Positions 5,791 through 6,519 of a stretch of 6,519 bases of DNA are shown in pieces. The stretch comes from Pseudomonadota bacterium. Lineage in GTDB: Bacteria; Pseudomonadota; Alphaproteobacteria; Rhizobiales; Xanthobacteraceae. The translations under genes and the position numbers were made by a program. A model generated the notes under the pieces. That model had not been told where the DNA came from, ran no database searches, and worked only from the letters and a program-made list of their open reading frames with translations. The stretch lies in NCBI GenBank assembly GCA_023404705.1, contig JAEYAU010000171.1, positions 1 through 6,519 of the forward strand, given 5' to 3'. Position 1 is the stretch's first letter; each line of letters opens with the position of its first letter.

Positions 5791-5850
5791 GGAGCATTTT
5801 CCGCCGAAGTGGAAACCGGTTCGGCGCCAGAAATGCGACAAACCAAATCT
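5791..5850. repeat. Rhizobial-type intergenic hairpin repeat
   Basis: The element has nested inverted arms. The outer arms are GCATTTTC (5794-5801) and GAAATGC (5830-5836) with one bulged base. The inner arms are CGCCGAA (5802-5808) and TTCGGCG (5820-5826), exact, around the loop GTGGAAACCGG. The stretch GAAGTGGAAACCGGTTC and the A-rich tail before CTAG resemble, from memory, a dispersed intergenic repeat common in Bradyrhizobium-like genomes. Only one copy is visible here. It sits between two same-strand genes and could end transcription of the reductase or stabilise its mRNA, although no T run follows the stem. Confidence 0.6.
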
Positions 5851-6519
5851 CTAGGCTGCGCGTTCCATGGCGATCTCGGCGCGCAGGTTGTCGATGTCGC
5901 GGTAGATGGAGGCCACGGCCAACAGGCGATCGCCGCGCTTGTAGCGGATGACGGCATCCTTGCCCGGAATGTTCCCGTCGATCTCGAGCTTGTCCCATTG
6001 GACCGCGTGGCCGACATAGTTGATCGGCACGTCATAATGCTGGCTCCAGAAGAACGGCGCGTCGTCATAGGGCGTGCGCTCGCCCAGCATGTTGAGGGCG
6101 GCCACCTGGCCCTGACGCTCGGCCACGACCCAGTGCTCGACGCGGATCGACTCGCCGGTGATCCGGTCGGGCCAGCGCGCGATGTCGCCGGCCGCGTAGA
6201 TGCCGGGCGCGCTGGTCTCCAGGTGTCGGTTGACGATGACGCCGTTCTCGCAGCGTAAGCCGGCCTGCTCGGCGAGGGCGACGCGCGGCCGCACGCCGGT
6301 GCCGGCGACCACAAAGTCGGCTTCGAGCGTGGTGCCGTTCTTCAAGGTGACGAGACGCCGGTCGATGGCGGCGGCGACGCTCCCCAAATGGAAGACGACC
6401 CCATGCTCCTCGTGCAGGCCGCGCACGAAATCGCCGAGCTCCGCGCCGAGGATCTTCTCCATCGGCCGCTGCTCCGGCGCGACGACGTGCACGTCGAGGC
6501 CGCGCGCGCGGAGCGAGGC
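5851..6519 (-). CDS. FAD-dependent NAD(P) oxidoreductase, ferredoxin-reductase type, C-terminal part
   Basis: The gene enters from the right edge, so the N-terminus is missing. 222 residues up to the TAG stop are visible. They begin ASLRARGLDVHVVAPEQRPM, the segment that follows the GxGxxG loop of the NAD(P)-binding domain. Next are FVVAGTGVRP (69-78) and the FAD-contacting PGIYAAGDIARWPD (105-118). EHWVVAERQGQVAALNMLG (128-146) is a hallmark of rubredoxin/putidaredoxin reductase and AIFM3-like proteins. Residues about 153-222 form the C-terminal reductase domain. Such enzymes pass electrons from NAD(P)H through FAD to an iron-sulphur partner. Related proteins often carry an N-terminal Rieske domain, which would lie outside the window. 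A GTG at 6492 is in frame but internal to the Rossmann domain, so it is not the start. The stop abuts the hairpin repeat. Neither substrate nor partner can be named. Confidence 0.93.
   Translation of the reverse strand, partial: ASLRARGLDVHVVAPEQRPMEKILGAELGDFVRGLHEEHGVVFHLGSVAAAIDRRLVTLKNGTTLEADFVVAGTGVRPRVALAEQAGLRCENGVIVNRHLETSAPGIYAAGDIARWPDRITGESIRVEHWVVAERQGQVAALNMLGERTPYDDAPFFWSQHYDVPINYVGHAVQWDKLEIDGNIPGKDAVIRYKRGDRLLAVASIYRDIDNLRAEIAMERAA

Noticed and set aside
5726..5998. N-terminal extension of the M20 frame to 5998
   Set aside because: It runs through the hairpin repeat and into the reductase gene, is Arg-rich, and the M20 domain begins normally at the ATG at 5725.
1..6519. CRISPR array, insertion sequence, phage or toxin-antitoxin module
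   Set aside because: There are no regularly spaced direct repeats, transposase or integrase motifs, or target-site duplications. The solitary SUKH gene has no toxin beside it.

Overview
The window looks like ordinary chromosome from a high-GC alphaproteobacterium, most likely of the Rhizobiales (Hyphomicrobiales). This is an inference from four things: strong GC bias at third codon positions, the form of the proteins (notably the nitrilase-fold and SelO proteins), a tRNA of rhizobial type, and an intergenic hairpin repeat resembling a family I remember from Bradyrhizobium-like genomes. I see no phage, transposon, CRISPR or plasmid signature.

Left part, about 1-2450. A gene for a small membrane-anchored, Ala/Pro-rich protein runs leftward out of the window (1-332, minus). 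It diverges from a secreted monohaem cytochrome c (603-1118, plus). A 251-bp spacer with several GC-rich hairpins follows. Next come a nitrilase-superfamily protein that has lost its catalytic cysteine (1370-2269, plus) and a tRNA with a CAT anticodon, probably the lysidine-type tRNA-Ile2 (2372-2447, plus).

Right part, about 2499-6519. Four genes are all on the minus strand. In transcription order they are: the C-terminal part of a ferredoxin-reductase-type FAD/NAD(P) oxidoreductase (5851 to beyond 6519), an M20 zinc carboxypeptidase (4607-5725), a SUKH (SMI1/KNR4) protein (4097-4588) and the pseudokinase AMPylase SelO (2499-3977). M20 and SUKH are 18 bp apart and probably co-transcribed. SelO follows after 120 bp and may belong to the same transcript. 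The reductase is separated from M20 by 125 bp that hold the hairpin repeat, so it is probably a separate unit.

The genes do not form one obvious pathway. SelO (redox-linked protein AMPylation), the reductase and the cytochrome c all touch redox biology, but nothing here ties them together functionally. The strongest oddity is the Gly in place of the nucleophilic Cys in the nitrilase-fold protein. I do not see a convincing new multi-gene system.
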